Shown piece after piece: positions 60,760 to 64,000 of a stretch of 64,000 bases of DNA (position 1 is its first letter; each line of letters opens with the position of its first letter). This DNA is from Micromonospora sp. NBC_01740 (GTDB lineage Bacteria > Actinomycetota > Actinomycetes > Mycobacteriales > Micromonosporaceae), in assembly GCF_035920365.1 (NCBI RefSeq), contig NZ_CP109150.1, positions 620,001-684,000 on the forward strand, written 5' to 3'. A program made the position numbers and the translations under genes. The notes below the pieces were generated by a model. The model did no database searches and was not told the origin of the DNA. It saw only the letters and a program-made list of their open reading frames with translations.

Positions 60760-60774
60760 CACGGGTACGGATGC

Positions 60775-61491
60775 TCAGGCCTCGGCCGGAGCCTCCTGCA
60801 GGTTCTTCACCACGTTGGGGTCGACCGGGACGCCCGGGCCCATGGTGGTGGTGAGGGTGACCTTCTTGAGGTACTTGCCCTTCGCGGCGGACGGCTTGGC
60901 CCGCAGGACCTCGTCGAGGACCGCCGCGTAGTTGTCGATCAGCTGGGTCTCGGAGAACGAGGCCTTGCCGATGATCAGGTGCAGGTTGGAGTGCTTGTCC
61001 ACCCGGAAGGTGATCTTACCGCCCTTGATGTCCGAGACCGCCTTGGTGACGTCCATGGTCACCGTGCCGGTCTTCGGGTTCGGCATGAGACCGCGCGGGC
61101 CCAGGATCCGCGCGATCCGGCCGATCTTGGCCATCTGGTCCGGCGTGGCGATCGCCGCGTCGAAGTCGAGCCAACCGCCCTGGATCCGGGCGACCAGCTC
61201 GTCGGTGCCCACCTCGTCCGCACCGGCGGCGACGGCCTCCTCGGCCTTCGCACCGGCGGCGAAGACGATCACGCGGGCGGTCTTACCGGTGCCGTGCGGC
61301 AGGTTGACCACGCCACGGACCATCTGGTCCGCCTTGCGGGGGTCGACGCCGAGGCGCATGGCGACCTCGACCGTGGCGTCGAACTTGGCGGAGGTGGTGT
61401 CCTTGGCCAGCTTCACGGCCTCGGCGGGGGTGTAGAGCTTCGACCGGTCGATGACCTCGGCGGCCTTGCGGTAGCTCTTGCTGCGCTGCAT
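60775..61491 (-). CDS. rplA: 50S ribosomal protein L1
   Basis: The 238-residue stalk protein reads [20 protein letters not shown], with the central signature [20 protein letters not shown] and the [20 protein letters not shown] block. Length is normal. It follows rplK after 81 nt. In E. coli L1 represses the L11 operon. Confidence 0.98.
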   Translation of the reverse strand: MQRSKSYRKAAEVIDRSKLYTPAEAVKLAKDTTSAKFDATVEVAMRLGVDPRKADQMVRGVVNLPHGTGKTARVIVFAAGAKAEEAVAAGADEVGTDELVARIQGGWLDFDAAIATPDQMAKIGRIARILGPRGLMPNPKTGTVTMDVTKAVSDIKGGKITFRVDKHSNLHLIIGKASFSETQLIDNYAAVLDEVLRAKPSAAKGKYLKKVTLTTTMGPGVPVDPNVVKNLQEAPAEA

Positions 61492-61572
61492 TTTCTACGT
61501 ACTCCTGTGGTCTATGGCGGGCCGCGGCTTCACGCGCGCCCTCCCACGAACTGGATCTGGCGGTGACCGAGG

Positions 61573-62004
61573 TCAGTCGTTGACGACGATGCCCATCGAC
61601 CGGGCGGTGCCGGCGATGATCTTCGCAGCCTGGTCGATGTCGTTGGCGTTGAGGTCGACCATCTTCTTCTCGGCGATCTCACGCACCTGGGCCTGCGACA
61701 CCGAGCCGACCTTGTCCTTCTGCGGGACGCCCGAGCCCTTCTCCACTCCGGCGGCCTTGAGCAGCAGCCGGGCGGCGGGCGGGGTCTTCAGGACGAAGGT
61801 GAAGCTGCGGTCCTCGTAGACGCTGATCTCGGCGGGGACGATGTCGCCCCGCTGAGCCTCGGTCTGCGCGTTGTAGGACTTGCAGAACTCCATGATGTTC
61901 ACGCCGTGCTGGCCGAGCGCGGGGCCGACCGGCGGCGCCGGCGTGGCCTGGCCCGCCTTCAGCTGAAGCGTGAAAGTCTTGACGAGCTTCTTCTTCGGAG
62001 GCAT
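61573..62004 (-). CDS. rplK: 50S ribosomal protein L11
   Basis: The 143-residue protein has the proline-rich N-domain [20 protein letters not shown], where thiopeptides bind next to 23S rRNA, and [16 protein letters not shown] C-domain sequence ending [11 protein letters not shown]. The prolines in PAPPVGPAL are as in thiostrepton-sensitive strains. ATG at 62004 has GGAGG upstream. TACTCT on the minus strand (62087-62092) may be its -10. Confidence 0.98.
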   Translation of the reverse strand: MPPKKKLVKTFTLQLKAGQATPAPPVGPALGQHGVNIMEFCKSYNAQTEAQRGDIVPAEISVYEDRSFTFVLKTPPAARLLLKAAGVEKGSGVPQKDKVGSVSQAQVREIAEKKMVDLNANDIDQAAKIIAGTARSMGIVVND

Positions 62005-62187
62005 GTCTCTTCCTGGGGCTTGGAACTGGGAAAGGTGCCGGCCGCAGGCGCGCACGGTCAGCGCGATGCGACAGCGGCGACGTTCTAGAGTAGCGCAGCG
62101 TCCCGCCGCCGCCTGCGCCGAGGTCGGGCGGGGGGCGGAACAGGTACGCCGGCAGCGGGCCGCTGCCCACCGCCGGCGCTCCCGACG

Positions 62188-62910
62188 TCAGATCTTGGCG
62201 ACCTGGTTGAAGTTCAGCTCCACCGGCGTCTCGCGACCGAAGATCGACACCAGCACCTTGAGCTTCTGCTGGTCGGCGTTGATCTCGCTGATCGTCGCCG
62301 GCAGCGAGGCGAAGGCGCCGTCGGTGACGGTGACCGAGTCGCCGACCTCGAAGTCGAGGACCTTGATCTCGGGCTTGGCCTTCTTCTGCTCGGTCTCGAC
62401 GGCCGGCGCCAGCCACTTCAGCACCTCGTCGAGGGAGAGCGGGGCCGGGCGGTCGGCCCGGTCCGTCGCGCCCACGAAGCCGGTGACACCCGGCGTGTTG
62501 CGCACGCAGGAGTAGGACTCGGCGGTCAGCTCCATCCGGACCAGGATGTAGCCCGGGAAGACCTTGGCCTGGATCTGCGACCGCTTCCCGTTCTTGACCT
62601 CCACCTCTTCCCGGGTCGGCACCTCGACCTGGTAGATGTAGTCCTCCATGTCGAGGCTCGTAATCCGGGTCTCGAGGTTGGTCTTGACCTTGTTCTCGTA
62701 GCCGGCGTACGAGTGCACCACGTACCAGTCGCCCGGCGCGTAGCGCAGCTTCTGCCGCAGCTCGGCGACCGGGTCGTAGTCCTCGTCCGGCGCGGGCTCG
62801 GTGGTGGGGAACTCCGGCTCGCTGGCGGCCTCGACCGACTCGTCACCAGCCGCCGTCGCCACCGTGGACTGCTCGTCCGTGGTCTCGGCGGTCTCGTCGT
62901 ACTCAGGCAC
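62188..62910 (-). CDS. nusG: Transcription antitermination factor NusG
   Basis: The 240-residue protein has an acidic N-terminal extension of about 55 residues, then the NGN domain ([34 protein letters not shown]) and the KOW domain ([20 protein letters not shown]). The extension is common in actinomycetes. GTG at 62910 is the start; it lies 38 nt after secE. Confidence 0.97.
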   Translation of the reverse strand: MPEYDETAETTDEQSTVATAAGDESVEAASEPEFPTTEPAPDEDYDPVAELRQKLRYAPGDWYVVHSYAGYENKVKTNLETRITSLDMEDYIYQVEVPTREEVEVKNGKRSQIQAKVFPGYILVRMELTAESYSCVRNTPGVTGFVGATDRADRPAPLSLDEVLKWLAPAVETEQKKAKPEIKVLDFEVGDSVTVTDGAFASLPATISEINADQQKLKVLVSIFGRETPVELNFNQVAKI

Positions 62911-62948
62911 GCTCGCTCACTTCCGTCACTATCGGCTCAGTCGGCCGG

Positions 62949-63341
62949 TCAGCTGGGGTTGCCGAAGACCCACAGCACGCCCTTCGCGAAGGCGAAGTCA
63001 AGGCCGGCCACGATCGTCAGCATCACCGCGACGAAGGCGACCACAACGGCCGTGTAGGTCAGCAGCTCCTTGCGGGTCGGCCAGATGACCTTACGCAGTT
63101 CCGCCACGACCTCGCGGATGAATCGGGCGATGCGGCCGAACAGACCGACCCGGTCGGTTTCCGCCTTGGTCTTCGGCTTGCTGTCCGCCGAATCCGCCTT
63201 CGCCCGCGAGCGCGTCGCGGTGCCGCCCCGGGATACCGGCTCCTCGGCGTCGGTGGCGTCGTCATCGGCCACGTCGTCGACGACCTCGTCGTGCAGACGG
63301 TCGTCGCCGGCGTCCTCGCCGCGCCGCTTCTTGTCGGCCAC
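62949..63341 (-). CDS. secE: Protein translocase subunit SecE
   Basis: The 130-residue protein has a charged N-terminal half (DKKRRGEDAGDDRLHDEVVD), the amphipathic helix IREVVAELRKVIWPTRKELL with the WPTR signature, and one membrane helix ending WVFGNPS. It clamps SecY. GTG at 63341 has GGAGGG 5 nt upstream. tRNA-Trp lies just upstream, the classic arrangement. Confidence 0.95.
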   Translation of the reverse strand: MADKKRRGEDAGDDRLHDEVVDDVADDDATDAEEPVSRGGTATRSRAKADSADSKPKTKAETDRVGLFGRIARFIREVVAELRKVIWPTRKELLTYTAVVVAFVAVMLTIVAGLDFAFAKGVLWVFGNPS

Positions 63342-63556
63342 TTCGCCCTCCGTCGCGGGATGTCGGGGTCGCACGCTGTCGGGCGTGCGCGGCGCTTGGT
63401 CACGCCGGCCGGACCAACCGTCCCGCGACGGGCCGCGGCCGGCGGATCAGCCGGGAGGACCCGAATGCCTCGGGGCCACCCCGCCGATGCCACCACCACG
63501 GGCCGGACGCCGCCGTAAGGCGGCGCGACCCACGGGAACGGTCAGGCCTGAGGCGC

Positions 63557-63628
<72 letters not shown>

Positions 63629-63695
63629 GTGCGGCAATGCTCATCCCGCCCGGTCATGCACGACCGTGCAGGGGTTACTTGCCCCACGGCGGACC

Positions 63696-63725
63696 AGTGT
63701 ACGGGTAGCGGCACCACTTTCCCAA
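63696..63725 (-). promoter_or_regulatory. Promoter of tRNA-Trp/secE
   Basis: On the minus strand TTGGGA (63720-63725), 18-nt spacer, TACACT (63696-63701). A start near 63689 lies about 60 nt before the tRNA. secE-nusG may be read from the same promoter. Confidence 0.55.
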
Positions 63726-63756
63726 CCGGTCTGCCCCTCGCGCGTCGGATGCCTGG

Positions 63757-64000
63757 TCAGCGGGCCGTCCGGACGGTCGCGCGAGCCTGCGAGAGTACCT
63801 TCTCCCCCCGGCAGACGGCGGTCACGTCGAGCCTGGTCAGGCCGTCCTCGGTGACCTCCCGGACCACGGCCGTGACCTCGATCTCGGTGCCCTCGTCGTC
63901 GTCCGGGACGACCACCGGCCGGGTGAAGCGGACGTTGTAGTCGACGATCGCGTCGGGCGCCCCGGCCCACTCCGCCACCGCGCGGCCGACCAGCGCCATG
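63757..64000 (-). CDS. MaoC/HadB-like dehydratase, C-terminal part
   Basis: The last 81 residues of a gene that enters from beyond the right edge. VGRAVAEWAG, DYNVRFTRPVVVPDDDEGTE and LDVTAVCRGEKVLSQARATV match the end of the hotdog-fold MaoC/HadB (3R)-hydroxyacyl dehydratases found upstream of tRNA-Trp and secE in actinobacteria. The catalytic Asp/His lie outside the window. An internal ATG at 63999 is not the true start. Confidence 0.75.
   Translation of the reverse strand, partial: MALVGRAVAEWAGAPDAIVDYNVRFTRPVVVPDDDEGTEIEVTAVVREVTEDGLTRLDVTAVCRGEKVLSQARATVRTAR

Overview
The window comes from a high-GC actinomycete, most likely Micromonosporaceae (Micromonospora or Salinispora type). This rests on very GC-rich codon use, frequent GTG and TTG starts, GTGA/ATGA stop-start overlaps, and the actinobacterial order tRNA-Trp, secE, nusG, rplKA, rplJL, rpoBC, rpsLG, fusA, tuf, S10/spc/alpha clusters, truA. 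The family-level call is inference; the gene order and codon use are read directly.

Left part (1-24.3 kb), accessory and metabolic. A partial nitrate/nitrite-sensing (NIT-type) sensor kinase diverges from a lipoprotein binding-protein gene across a symmetry-rich intergenic region. An NMT1/THI5-type ABC importer follows (permease, lipoprotein, ATPase), its ATPase translationally coupled to an LLM-class flavin oxidoreductase and a small cupin. Next come a large membrane protein with a 640-residue disordered tail and a complete thiamine operon on the minus strand, thiE-thiO-thiS-thiG-thiE2-thiD-thiC, under a TPP riboswitch. The second ThiE-like gene contains palindromic and tandem-repeat DNA read in frame. 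Then come a frameshifted DUF559 gene, an aldo/keto reductase, an ABC-F ATPase overlapping a nucleotidyltransferase gene, an RsmC-like methyltransferase, a proline-rich single-pass protein and a DmpA-family (P1) peptidase.

Right part (24.3-64 kb), core information processing, all on the minus strand: truA, rplQ, rpoA, rpsD, rpsK, rpsM, rpmJ, infA, a small DUF1707 membrane protein, map, adk, secY, the spc and S10 clusters, tuf, fusA, rpsG, rpsL, two small membrane proteins, rpoC, rpoB, rplL, rplJ, an ABC ATPase/permease pair, rplA, rplK, nusG, secE, tRNA-Trp and the end of a MaoC/HadB-like dehydratase gene. Most genes inside the clusters overlap or nearly touch, but almost every gap over about 70 nt holds a near-perfect GC hairpin without a U tract. 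Good sigma70-type promoters are visible before rpsL, rpoB and tRNA-Trp, with weaker candidates before rplJ and rpsJ.

No CRISPR array, insertion sequence, integrase, rRNA gene or replication origin was seen. The least ordinary material is the repeat DNA captured in thiE2, the importer/oxidoreductase/cupin cluster beside the thiamine operon, the 24-bp minisatellite near map, the hairpin set in the ribosomal clusters, and the ABC pair inserted between rplA and rplJ.
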